From the NCBI GenBank assembly GCA_018985235.1, contig JADGIG010000020.1, positions 1-42,443 of the forward strand: a DNA stretch of 42,443 nucleotides. Direction: 5' to 3'. Both the position numbers and the translations under genes were made by a program. Positions within the stretch are counted from its first letter, which is position 1. Every line of letters starts with the position of its first letter. Source of the stretch: Sanchytrium tribonematis (lineage: Eukaryota > Sanchytriomycota > Sanchytriomycetes > Sanchytriales > Sanchytriaceae). A model generated the notes under the pieces. That model saw nothing but the letters and a program-made list of their open reading frames with translations. It ran no database searches and had not been told where the DNA came from. This document shows, one piece after another, positions 29,076-40,661 of the stretch.

Positions 29076-29189
29076 CAAGCAGACGTATGTTTCAGATGAG
29101 TCTCAATTTGTTTTGAAAGGAGAAATCAAGGAACTTATTGAGGAATTGAGAGCCTTTATCGCGAAGACCGCTTCCATATTTAAAATGAA

Positions 29190-32100
29190 TCATTTATTAA
29201 AGCTAAATTTCAGCAAGGTGGACTGGGTAATCACATTTAATATATTTGATTGCGTATCAAAACAGAAATCATCAATTGGATGTTCGATATTAAATCTGTG
29301 TATTATATTAAGCGATCTTAAATCGAAAATGACTAATGACTGATCTTCTTGACCTATAAATGAATATCTGTCTGTACACTGTAATTTTTGGACAAAAGTA
29401 TTAGTGCTATGTTTGACATTACCATTGATATCAAAAACTTGAAGATGATATTCAGAATTTAATTTGCTTAATACAAGTACGTCAGCATAAACGGGTGTAA
29501 TTAAAACTTGTATGACATTGTAATTTAAATCAATTTTGAAGGACTGGATAGATTTTGATAAAGTATGAAAAATAAGCCGATTTGATAAATCAACACTGAC
29601 TAATATGTCATTATCCGATTGACACTCTAAGCATTTGATGGGACTAAGGTGGCCATGAAACGATCTTGTAAAATTCTCACGAATATTACCATTTAATCGA
29701 TTGAGACGATAGCACTTGATTGTAGAATCAGAATAGCCACAAAATATATATCTATCATCTTCAGTAATTTTGAGGACAGTGGGAGTTCTTTTGGGAACAC
29801 CTGAATGTAAAACCAACCATGCTTCCTCAAAGATTGGTGACTTTAAAGTCATAGTATCAAAATCATAAATGAAGAGCATTCCCAGCCAAGAATTGCACAC
29901 ATATAATTTGGATAGTGTGCTATTGACTACACATAATTTAGATATGGAATCACAGGTGTATGGAATTTTCTTAAGTATCATTTCAAAGCCATCGAAAATT
30001 GATGGAATTCTGTTTTCATTGACTAGCACGAGTTTCTTGTTGTAAGACAATATAAAGTAATTCGAGCTCTTCAAAGCCACCTTGTCTATTTTATGCTGTG
30101 ATTTCCACATTTCACAAGATTTATCTCGTAACGATTTTATATGCTTTTTTTGCTCATGGCTTTCAGTGAAAAGTTGATGTGGAGTTTGTCCAAATTCACT
30201 CATATAAGTTTCAATAACGAGCTTCTGCTCAGGTGTAACATTTGCAAAAGTGGTCCCTTCATATGTTAGATAGTGGAATGTGTTATTATTTTCTTCGGCT
30301 AATTTGCCTCTTTGTTTAGAGCCAAAAATCAAATCGATCCATAAATGAATTCTTTGACTGACATAATCACTCTCTAGAATATCACTCAGATGGTCACAAT
30401 ATTGCCTACTAGTACACCAATTTGGTAATTGAACATCGTCAACTACGTCGCCATTTTGTTTTGTTCCAAATGAAAAACCACTTTCATTTTTGAACATCTC
30501 AGATAAGTAAAATAAATCAGGGATTCCTTCTTTTATGTCAGATACATGTTTGAAGGCGCTGTGTAGTGTCTTTTCCATAGAGCTAAATAAGCGATCTGCA
30601 TTATCAAACTTATTATTTTGAAGTTTAACATGACAGCTCGTCAAAGGCTCAATTCTAAGCAAAAAGTAAAGAACGATAGCAGATGATGAGTAGTGTGTAT
30701 GATACAAAAATTGAACCTTTTCAGTTTTTAGTTCCTTAGATCTATTTAATATTTGCTTTAGTCTTTGTTCGTTACAAGCACCAACAGGCTTGCTGAAATC
30801 TCTCAATTCTCCATTTTGTTCAACCTCAAAGGTTAATAATGGAAACACAGGATATTGGGAGAGATCAAAGTAGGATCGACCACTCAGGATATTTAATTGA
30901 ATCAAATAATTAAAATTTGTCAATTCTCCTTGGAGAAATTTGCTTTTTAGGGCTAAAGCCTCTTCTTTGCGACTCATTACAAGCTGATTTACATCCAAAA
31001 TATTAAGTCCCAATTTAATCAAATTCCGAATAAAATTTTTTCTCCCCACATTACTTTGAAAATTAATCAGCAAGCACTGTCCTCCAAGTAGTTTAACATA
31101 CGCACCATTTGTATTCAATTTGTATCTCCGAAAGCTAATATTTTGTACATCTTCAGCAAAAAAACTGATTTCGTGGTGAAGACCATTCAGCAAGGGTCTT
31201 AATTGGTCATCATTGAAGTCTTGACAACTATTTAAATCCAGCTTCAATACGACTCTTTCTTTATCGAAAAATAATTCTGCATTGATTTCAAACATATAAT
31301 AAACAACTTTAACAAATTCCGAAATAATTTTCTTTTCGTCTACTATGCTCCATTCTTCTAAAAGTTGCTGATCCTCGTCAATTATATTTTGCATATTAAA
31401 GTCATAGTCGAGAGTAGAAAGAGTTTTGATTTCAGTGTTATTTCCAGTTTGGTGGGGAACAAAGCGATAATTAGGCAGAAACTTCCTTCTTAGTCCTTCC
31501 TCATTAATGTGATCGTCAAGATACTTGTGCTGTGTTTGTGTTCCCGACAACCAAGGATGATTTCCTTGTAAAATTTCTTGTTTAAGTTTTTGAAATTGCA
31601 GTTTCAATTCGTACGGTGGAATAACCTTGGATTTAAAAGTTTCTATCCAATTTGTTACATTCGTTTCTTCAAATTTTGAAAATATCTTGGATTCCTTACT
31701 CAAATCACTTTCGATTGCGTCGACAGTTAAATTAATTTTTTTCATTGTTTCCACAATCCCTTTACTGCAACTAAATGCATTAAATTGTCTATGTTCGTCA
31801 ATATCTTTAAACAACTCATTCAATTCAGTTAGTTCTATAAGTTCGTCTAAATCTTTATCCTGATTTTCCAATAGAAATTGATGTGACGGATATTTTTTTG
31901 CCAGGAATTTTAAAAGCTCCCCAAGAACTGTAGCATTATCTCTGTATTTCCAATAGGGATATAAGCACCATGCAAATACTATCTGGCATTCATCTGTAAC
32001 AATTCCCAAGTAATACTTTTCATAAACTTTTTTAAGTAGTTGTTTGTCAGGAAATATTCTATTGAAAAAAGACATAAAAGTTCCTCTTGCTAGCATCAAG

Positions 32101-35100
32101 TACTTGGACTGCTTCGACATTAAGCCCATCTGGCATAATTCAAAATAAAAGAAATAATATTCTTGTATATTTTCAGTCAATAGATCTAAAATCTCATTAC
32201 TTTTGCCAATAATAACTTCCATTGTATTTCCCACAAAAGACCAAAGATTGTTATTATAGTCGGTGTTCTCATTGATGGTTTCAAATGATTGACTGCCAAA
32301 ATGGGTGTTGTATATCACGAGTTGCGTAATCATTTTCTGAGTTTCTGTTAATGTGTCAAAAGTAATTAAATAATCGTAATTGAAAAATATGGCATACGAA
32401 AACCTAAAAAAAGTTAGCAACAATGCATGGTCTTTCCTTGCCAAAAAGATATCTGAAACCTTGATTAAAATGTAAGCATTTAGCTTCCAAATAAGTGGTC
32501 TACATTCAGTATCATTTGGCAGTAAATATACGGCACTTAAAAATCCACTTACTATATATACCACTTTCTCAAAATTATTAATGGTCATGTCAATCATCTT
32601 GAAACATAGTGATTCTATTTTCTCGCTATTTTCCTTATGTAAAACTAAAAAAGGGTATGCCCAATCGTTTAATTTAGTGTATGACTCCAAAAATTTCTCA
32701 TCCATGTGTTCGAACTTTTCCAAAGTTAATTTTATAAAGTCTGCATGATCAATCACGGCTTGGGCAGATTTTTTAAGCACAAGCTGGCTGGCACTAAATA
32801 GTAAAGAGTATAAATAAAATGTACTATGCTCCGATTGATTTGGAAACCTGGCAATCAATTGAATTACTTTATCTGGCACTTGCAGGCAGATTGTATTTCT
32901 AATCAGTAAAAGCGATGCGTTTGAAAAATCTAAAAAATTGTTTTTTAGAATCCATACGTGATTGCGTAAAACAAATTTGATGATCTCCTCTTGAACAACT
33001 GCATTATTCTTAGAAAGAAGGTACTTAATAAAGTATTGAATTCGAGATTTTGAAATCATACGTATTAGATCCTCACTAGGTGACAATCCTTCCAATATTT
33101 TAGCAAAAATTTTAGGGTCAAAAATAAACAAACTATTTAGAAATTCTTCCAATACACTAATACATTCTTGTGTACGGTCCATAATTTCCAAGCACAATTT
33201 GATCAAAAGCTGGCCTAAAATCAGATTTTGACTTTTGCCACTAACATATAAGCCATAAAGGCATCGCGAAAATAGTATAATGTCTGGGTATCTTGATTTC
33301 AAATCCCCAATACCTAATGTATAGTTGCTCAAAACTTTAGCTTCCACTTTGTCCCATAAGTAAAAATTGAACATAATGTTGTCATTAAAACTTGTAATTA
33401 GTTGGTGATTTTTCATATTGTGGAGTCCTTTAAACAGAATTATAATTGTATTTGTATCAATCAGCTCAGATTTTTCCACAAGGAGACAAGACAAAAGTGA
33501 AATTGACCAGACCAAATCCTTTTCAACAGATTCTTGAGTTGATAATATCGAGCAAAAAAGTTCTAGATAGTAATTGAGCTGCTGACTTTGGAGTGTATTG
33601 TAATTTAATACGACTGGTGCAAAAATACAATGGTATAGTGAAGAGGAGCTCAAGCACGAAATGTAGTCGTCCAGCTTAACAATGAAAGCATTATTTAGTT
33701 GAGATAATTTTTCATCACCCGAGAAAAATGTTTTCAAATCTATCAAGAACCCTTTATCTTCAAGTTCCGAATCAAATATATAAACTATTTTTGACAAGCT
33801 AAAATTGCTGAGAAGTAGCCTACCACCACTGATTACGCTTTGAAATAGAAAATCTAATTCTTGTGTAGACAAATTTTGGAAAATTAAAACTTTAAATATG
33901 TTCAGTCCCAAAAATCTAAATGCGTTTGAATCATTCGAATGATTGCATGTAATTTGAAAAAACGGCAAGTCATAATTTCCTTAATAAATCAAAAATTACC
34001 AATTCCGACTTCTTCTTTGACAATTTTATTACCAGGAAATTTAAAGACGTAACTCAAAGAGTTTTTTTTCTTTGCAATTGTGAAAGAAATAGTCTGAGAT
34101 GCAGTAGCATTTTCTATTTGTATTATGACTTTTTCCAAAATCTTTTTCTTCTGAAATGATATGATCATTTTCAAACATTTCAAATCGTGAACTACTGAAA
34201 ATCTAAACTCTGAGTGGGTTAAGTCAAGCAAACAAATTGGCTCCTGCAGATCTTTTAGAAATTTGTACGTGATCATCAAAGTTAAAGGAATGTTCTCAGA
34301 GAAAGCAACACTTGGGAAAACAATATTTGCAGATTTGGTAAAAAGACATATTTCCGAGGAAGACTTGGTAATGCTTGCCAATTTAATGTTTAATTGTAGG
34401 TAAGCATCTAATTTTTTAGTATCAGTTGCCCATTGTAAACAAGATTGCAGTCGTTTGAAAATCGAAGCATTAAAGCGTATAAAGCACAAAGTCTCGCAAA
34501 TTAATACCCAAGATTGTAACGCCTCCGGCATTTGGATATATTTGAATAAAAGCAGGAGATGCGTTATAACTGTTTCATTAGAGCAAACAAGCTGATTTTT
34601 AGGATCTTTTAAATGGTTTGATATTTTGCTTAGAGCAAGGTTGATGCTACTCTGGTTTGAATGTGAAATCATATCTTGTAAAAGAACCAACGCAATATTT
34701 GTTTTCGATTTAGACTGAGTTGATAACTCTGACATCAAAAGTTCCAAAAGAAGTGGAACATCCTCAGCCATCAGCTTTAATTTCTTCATTGACTCGATAA
34801 GTTGTGTTTCATCTTTTGCAACTTGATTACTAGTGTATGGTTGGCAATTGTGCAATATTTCTTTTAAAAAGAGTAAAAATCTTGTTACCATGCTTTTATC
34901 AATGGTTGTGGTAATTTTATCGGAAAATATTTGAAACATCTCCAATTTTATGCAAATATTTTGAAGTGTATTTTTGCTAGTGTAGTCTTCACAAAGACTG
35001 AGAACATCTGTTATTGTACCAATTACCATCTTGTTTGTTTCGATGCTTCCGTTTATGCAGACTCCCTTCAATTTGGCAAAAAAATGTTCTACATTTTCAA

Positions 35101-36556
35101 TTTTACTATGAACATCTGAAACATTCATAAGTAATTTATCAAAGCGTGAGTCATACAAATAGAATGTGGTTCGACTAATAATGGATATGAATTCTTTTAA
35201 AATGGGTTCGAAATCATTATGACTTACGTGTTGCAACATTATTTCAACTATTTTCAAATCACTCAAAATCTCACCACATACTTTATAATTATCGATAAAG
35301 ATCCAATAAAGATTATCAAGACAATTGTTAAGATTGGCGCTGGTTTCTAAATTTTTAAAAATAAATTTGTCCCATTCTTGAGCGAGAAGACAGGACTGCA
35401 AATTGGGGCGTAGCGCCTCGTGGGATCGAAGAAGCAAAGTGCAATAATCAATGCTATATGCAACATTAAGTGAAGCATATGACTTGAGAAACTTTGATAC
35501 AAATAAAACAAAAAAGTAGTTCATATCAGTAATTGAAGAGGGAGTATTTGCCGCCTGGACAGTAAAGTCTCCTAGTAATAAATTATCAACAATTTTGTCT
35601 CTTGTAGAGTTATCGGTACTAAGTTTTACCAATATCGTGTCGCAATTTCCTTGGATTAGAAAGGTTGGAGTGATAGATCTCATGAAAGTCAACTGGATTA
35701 TCGTCATCCACATAAATTTTAAAACGTCTGAAGCACCGCTGATGTTTGCTTCTATTATATTGCTGATAATTCTTTCCGAATAATCCAATTTTGCGGTTAA
35801 GTTGCTAAAAATACATATGCCCTTATTAGTCCACTCGTTAAAGAAATAAATTTTTGGTTGGATTTTACAATTTTTGAGAACAATATAAGAATCTGGAGAA
35901 GATTGGAGGCATTTGACAATTCCCTGTACAATTCTTTCCACCATTACCAAAGTTTCATTTTTAGACACAAGATGTCTGGAGACGAGAACGATCCAGCCAT
36001 ACCAGTATAAACAGATTTCTTCCAAATCAAATTTAGATAGATCTAATTTTTTAAAAGCTTCTGTTTGCTCGGAAAGTAAATCCGCGCTGCAGCTAAAAGA
36101 AGCGATACAAGCTAGTAAAGTGTACTTTCTCGGGAAATCAAATTGAATATGCTTCATAAGAAACCCAACAGATACATTTGCAGCCTTTTTGATGGGTATT
36201 ATTAAATTTTCGCTGCAACATTTGGTCAAAATTTTCCTTATATGTAAATTAGGATCAATTGTGAAATACAAGGCTTTCGCTAGTGACTCATTTAATCGCT
36301 CTTCCTTAATTATATTTTCCAATTCTATTTTTCCATATCGAGCAAGAATTTCGACGTCTTTTATGCTTTCAAGCAACTTATCAGGTACATTTTCGAATTT
36401 TAAAATTTGGAGATTTCTTGGATGGTGTCTTAAAAAGAAATCCACAGATTTTTTTAGATCTAACTCACTCCTAGATTTCTCATAGTCTGTCCATAGCTGC
36501 GTTATCTCACTCTGGTTCGGGAAATCGACAAACAAGACTTTCTTCTTGGAGAACAT
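29190..36556 (-). CDS. BPH1: BEACH-WD40 protein (LYST/Bph1/neurobeachin-like)
   Basis: Two exons, 36556-34000 and 33979-29190, 2448 aa. The second frame has no usable ATG before about its residue 180, and a 20-nt intron joins it to the upstream frame. Order: long armadillo-like helical region, a middle linker, a PH-like module (about 1750-1880), the BEACH domain (about 1890-2100; GRSYFDLSQYPVFPLLTFE, LYHTHYSSSAIVLYFLLRI, ELPN-like QLPNWC), then WD40 repeats to the end (GHLSPIKCLE, then FDLRSLNIIH). BEACH proteins govern vesicle and lysosome trafficking. It is about 280 aa longer than yeast Bph1. The gene starts 43 bp from the divergent prominin-like start. Confidence 0.94.
33980..33999 (-). 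other. 20-nt intron in the BEACH gene
   Basis: On the minus strand GTAATTTTTGATTTATTAAG, phase 1, giving EEVGIG|NYDLPFFQI. It contains the in-frame TGA that would otherwise end the protein at 855 aa. Confidence 0.9.
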
Positions 36557-36598
36557 AATGTATCAAAATTTATTTTGCAAAATGAAAGGCCTTCAAGC

Positions 36599-39007
36599 AT
36601 GTCAAAAGTCCAGGCTGGAATAAATGGACTAGCTACAGCAGCTTTGAACTTGCAAAATAGTCTGTGGATAAGAAAAGTAAGAAACATAGAGGACTACCTT
36701 AATTTGCCTGGGCAAGTGTCAACCTTGGAAAGCGAGCTACTTGGCATGGAAATATTGGAGTGCCTAGGCCTCGCTGTATTGATTATATTTACTGCTGCCG
36801 CGATTTGCACTTGTCTATGTAGAGTTGGTTGCAATAAGTGTGGTGGTAGAAAAGGAAAACCCGAAGGTTACTCCAATTTATCTTCAATGATACTAAGTAT
36901 ATTGATAACAATATTGGCATTAGTTTTCGGAATCTTTGGTGCCTTTTTGGTAGTTTTTTGCGATGAAGTGGGACTAGGATTTTATAAGTTTGGCCCTTCT
37001 ATATTAAATACCATCTCTGAGGCCCAAGCCTTTTCTCAAGGAATCTCAGGAAATGCTTCAAATATTCCATCTATTGTAGTTGCTGGTTTATCTAACCTTA
37101 AGCACGAAGTAAGGAGCAAGAACTGGACGGCGATATTGAACGAAAATCTTCTGGATTCTGTGACTTTGAGGACAAACATGATTGCAAATAACATGGATAG
37201 TGCACTTGATCATTTCAAACAAGATTTGAACGCCTCTAACAATATTTTTTCGAAATTATCAAATGAATTAACCCAGTTGGAAAATGATATGGACTTAATT
37301 AAATTGTCAATATCGACATTCTCTAGCGCGTTCATTGACAGTGTGACATACAATTTGACTGGAGCTCCTTCTACCGCTTCATTCCTAATACTGTTGCCTG
37401 ATTTCAGCGAGTTTCCGAATTTGACAATTTTAGAGAACCAATTTTCAACCATCCCTTCATTTTCGAAGACTGTGTACAACTCAACCAAATCTATTAAATT
37501 TGCGGGCGAAATTTTATCTTCCGGTATAAGCGACACACTTGATATAATGATTCCAAAAAATATCGCTGAACACTTAAATTTTAATGTCCAGAACATTTTG
37601 CCCGAAGGGATTACCTCTGGTCTAAAATTAAAAGTGGCTAGTATTTCTGGAATTATTGATAATGGTAATAATATCAGAAATGATACAATCCGTATCTTTT
37701 ATGCATTGTCAGTCATACCGTGGCTGTTCGCATTGTTTGGGATAGTTTTGAGAAAAAGGTCGTTTTTAAGACCGTTAACAATATTTACAGTCATTTTTGG
37801 GACCTTGTTTTGGCTTTCTTATTCGCTTATCTTTGTAACTTCATTGCCTATAAATGACGTTTGCAGATCTTTCAATCAAAATGCATTACTCGACCTGGAT
37901 TACCATATTTTAAATACTACTTTCAATCCAGCCATAATTCTAAATGGTTGTAGAAATGGCTTGTCAATTTTGGAAATGGAAGTAGGAAAAAATCATGAAC
38001 GTCTTAAAAAGTTTGGAAACTTGGATTTTTCGGAAATATTATCAGGAAATGTCAACTTTATTTATCAATACATGGGCATGAACAAATCCTTACTATTAGA
38101 CAGTTTTAATGGAATCCCTAACATAAACCTTTCCAAAGCTGTTGATTTTGTGATTCCCGATGTCGCTAATCTAAGTAGCTTAAGCAATTACACTCCAATT
38201 TCTCTAGATTTTTCTAATATAACAAATCAATTGAATGAATTTAGTCAATCGTTGAATCTGACCAGCATTGATCCAAAATGGAACGAAACGGCTTTTTTAG
38301 GTCGAATCAATAAGCTTAATAATGATATAATTGCGCAAAACAATTCATGGAATACTGTTTCATATGATTCTATTTGGCAAAACTACGTTTTTGGTAAATC
38401 AATTTTCAATGTTGCGGAATTGGTCCCTAACATTGCTGCTAGAACTGGGATTCAAATTCAATGGGATGTATTAATAATTGAGTCTCGCTTTAAATTCCTG
38501 GCTACAGCAAAAATTTTGCAGATTAAGCAAAATTGCACGGACGTTCATTACAAATTAAATCACATTCAAAATCAAACAGTACCAGAGATTGATAGAAATT
38601 TGGGTTTTTTGCAGTCAAATCTGAGCAATATCAAGAATTCTACTGATATGTTAAAAGCTAGTGCAGACCAATTTAAGCAAGTTGCCAATGCATTGCCGAC
38701 CAATTTGACGCAATTGGAATTGAAAATTAAATCAATTTTTATAGACGAGATTGAACACAATCTTAAAATTTTACTTTTAAATTTGAGTCAACTTATGAAG
38801 CAGATGACAATTTGTAAACCATTGGCGTCAGCGATTGATGAAGTTGTAAATTCTGACATTTGTCAATCTTTAGCTGTCGGTCTAAACGGTATGTGGTTAT
38901 GCAGCTTCATTTTGGGTCTATGCTGTGTTCTGGGCTTCGTATTTGGGATAAAAGGTGAAAAGCGTATAGGAAATTTTTATAAGCCAATAAAAGTTAAACC
39001 AGTTTAA
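36599..39007 (+). CDS. Prominin-like five-transmembrane glycoprotein
   Basis: 802 aa from ATG. Five hydrophobic helices at about 52-74, 97-121, 367-388, 392-415 and 763-786 leave two large loops of roughly 245 and 350 residues rich in N-x-S/T sites, the topology of prominins. The Cys-rich stretch after helix 1 (CTCLCRVGCNKCGG) matches the CRCCNKCGG hallmark of the prominin family. Cysteines are sparse in the loops. In animals prominins bind cholesterol and shape membrane protrusions and cilia. Fungal Prm1 is the alternative (similar topology) but I know of no CNKCGG there. Function in this organism is inferred only. Confidence 0.75.
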   Translation: MSKVQAGINGLATAALNLQNSLWIRKVRNIEDYLNLPGQVSTLESELLGMEILECLGLAVLIIFTAAAICTCLCRVGCNKCGGRKGKPEGYSNLSSMILSILITILALVFGIFGAFLVVFCDEVGLGFYKFGPSILNTISEAQAFSQGISGNASNIPSIVVAGLSNLKHEVRSKNWTAILNENLLDSVTLRTNMIANNMDSALDHFKQDLNASNNIFSKLSNELTQLENDMDLIKLSISTFSSAFIDSVTYNLTGAPSTASFLILLPDFSEFPNLTILENQFSTIPSFSKTVYNSTKSIKFAGEILSSGISDTLDIMIPKNIAEHLNFNVQNILPEGITSGLKLKVASISGIIDNGNNIRNDTIRIFYALSVIPWLFALFGIVLRKRSFLRPLTIFTVIFGTLFWLSYSLIFVTSLPINDVCRSFNQNALLDLDYHILNTTFNPAIILNGCRNGLSILEMEVGKNHERLKKFGNLDFSEILSGNVNFIYQYMGMNKSLLLDSFNGIPNINLSKAVDFVIPDVANLSSLSNYTPISLDFSNITNQLNEFSQSLNLTSIDPKWNETAFLGRINKLNNDIIAQNNSWNTVSYDSIWQNYVFGKSIFNVAELVPNIAARTGIQIQWDVLIIESRFKFLATAKILQIKQNCTDVHYKLNHIQNQTVPEIDRNLGFLQSNLSNIKNSTDMLKASADQFKQVANALPTNLTQLELKIKSIFIDEIEHNLKILLLNLSQLMKQMTICKPLASAIDEVVNSDICQSLAVGLNGMWLCSFILGLCCVLGFVFGIKGEKRIGNFYKPIKVKPV

Positions 39008-39077
39008 TTTAGGTTGAAACCTTGGGATTTCGAGAAGATAAGCCGAGCTTTAACAAAAGTAAAGCCAATAAGGTTTA

Positions 39078-40631
39078 TTACAATTCTTCTTTATCTTGTG
39101 CATCGTCTTCACCCTCGTCAGAATCAACCACGCTTTCTTCATCACCATCACCCTCAGATTCCTCGTCTTTCTCGTCTTTCTTCAGGTCATCCTCATTTGC
39201 TGTGATTTTATCCTTGAAATGTGCATTTTCTTTCAAAAATTTGTAAAAGTCCTCTGCTTCTCTATCACCCGATGAATATTCAATCAACTTGTTGTCTTTA
39301 GCTCTAAAAAACAAAATGGTAGGAAATCCTTTCACTGTATATTCTACAGTCAATGGCATATCATTAGTGGTGGCATCCATTTTGGCAATGGTGAGTACCT
39401 CTCTGCTATCTTTTAAAGCTGTGGCCAATTTAGACCAGATAGGAGCTAGTCGTTTACAAAATCCACACCAAGGAGCATACAATTCTACAAGAACATCTTT
39501 TGATTTATCCAACACTAAGTCTTCAAAGGATTTTCCGACAATCACTCTAACTTCTTCATCATATTCATTTTCTGGAACAACATCAGACTTCAAATGTGGT
39601 TTTAATTTGCCACTCGCGAATTCTTCCACGAATTTAGCAACCTGATCTTTTTTCCATTCGCCACTATATGGGAAATTAATTTGACGCTTTAGATTTTGGA
39701 TTGACATGGCTGGAAATTCTTTCTTTAATCCCAGTGATTCTGCAAAATCACCATGCTCATTTCCATCTACAAATCCAAAATTTACAACTCCCCATTGCTT
39801 ATTTGCTGCATCAGATAAAGCAGACTTAACTTTTTCTTTATCAGATTCAGAAGTATAAAATATAAAACCCAATGGCAACTCAGAGTCAGAATATTGCTTG
39901 AAGTTTTCAGGAGTTACATCTCCAAGAACAGGCAAGGTTCTAGGTTTCAACCACTTAGACAAAGACTCGGCATCCTTCAATTTCCCGTACGAAACTGGTT
40001 TTTCTAAGAATGCAGCAACTAAGTATACTTCATCTTTTTTCATTTCAATATTAAGAGCCTTATTAGAGTCCTTCGATAACTTTTCTGGAACTGCAATAAA
40101 TGTAGCAATATCTCTCAATTTATCTGCAACTCCATGAAATAATTCGCTGGATCCTAAAGATGCGACCAAAAGGCCATATTTCTCTTTAAGTTCACTTATT
40201 TCTTCAGCCTTCTTAATTTCAATAACTGCAGGAAGCTTTCTTTTCACAATGTAGTCGACAATACCTTCTTTAGTTCTAGCTCCTTCATAAGTTGTTCCGA
40301 CTTTGCCATTGTTGAAAATTTTTAAAGTTGGGAAACCTTGAACACCAAATTCTTCACACAAGTCTTTATCTTCTGTGCAGTCAACTTTAACCAATGGAGA
40401 CTTTTCTTTTTCCCAAAGTTCTTTTGCAGCAGCTTCGTACTCAGGTTTCAGTTTCTTGCAAAACCCACACCATGGTGCATAAAACTCGACGATGACTGGC
40501 CCGTTAATTCCAGTCAAAAAGCTTTCGAAATTCGACTTGGTAAGTTGGACTACTCCTTCGTCTAATTTGACATCCGGATATGTCTCTTCAATGCTTTTAG
40601 CAAACAATACTGTAAGAACAAGTTGCAACAT
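39078..40631 (-). CDS. PDI1: Protein disulfide isomerase with two CGFC active sites
   Basis: 517 aa. Signal peptide (MLQLVLTVLFA), then a-b-b'-a' thioredoxin-like domains. The active sites sit in FYAPWCGFCKKL (Cys55/Cys58) and LYAPWCGFCKRL (near residue 400). Both read CGFC where classical PDI has CGHC. An acidic C-terminal tail (GDGDEESVVDSDEGEDDAQ) ends in the ER-retention signal KEEL, so it is an ER luminal enzyme. The change at the third position of both sites should alter redox potential, though measured effects are not in the sequence. Confidence 0.97.
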   Translation of the reverse strand: MLQLVLTVLFAKSIEETYPDVKLDEGVVQLTKSNFESFLTGINGPVIVEFYAPWCGFCKKLKPEYEAAAKELWEKEKSPLVKVDCTEDKDLCEEFGVQGFPTLKIFNNGKVGTTYEGARTKEGIVDYIVKRKLPAVIEIKKAEEISELKEKYGLLVASLGSSELFHGVADKLRDIATFIAVPEKLSKDSNKALNIEMKKDEVYLVAAFLEKPVSYGKLKDAESLSKWLKPRTLPVLGDVTPENFKQYSDSELPLGFIFYTSESDKEKVKSALSDAANKQWGVVNFGFVDGNEHGDFAESLGLKKEFPAMSIQNLKRQINFPYSGEWKKDQVAKFVEEFASGKLKPHLKSDVVPENEYDEEVRVIVGKSFEDLVLDKSKDVLVELYAPWCGFCKRLAPIWSKLATALKDSREVLTIAKMDATTNDMPLTVEYTVKGFPTILFFRAKDNKLIEYSSGDREAEDFYKFLKENAHFKDKITANEDDLKKDEKDEESEGDGDEESVVDSDEGEDDAQDKEEL

Positions 40632-40661
40632 AGAGAGGAGTGTTTCAAAAATTAATACTTT

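Noticed and set aside
29079-29189. Plus-strand frame (ESQFVLKGEIKELIEELRAF) and minus-strand 25-codon ORF between ELMO and BEACH
   Set aside because: No in-frame ATG on plus that is independent of the ELMO start, and the minus ORF is too short. Possibly a uORF, not supportable as a gene.
28981-29343. 120-codon plus-strand frame across the ELMO start and BEACH end
   Set aside because: Mostly antisense to two well-supported genes and starts at a non-ATG inside ELMO.
33971-33973. ATG inside the BEACH intron region as start of a separate second BEACH gene
   Set aside because: It is out of frame with the BEACH frame, and splicing the 20-nt intron gives one continuous protein.
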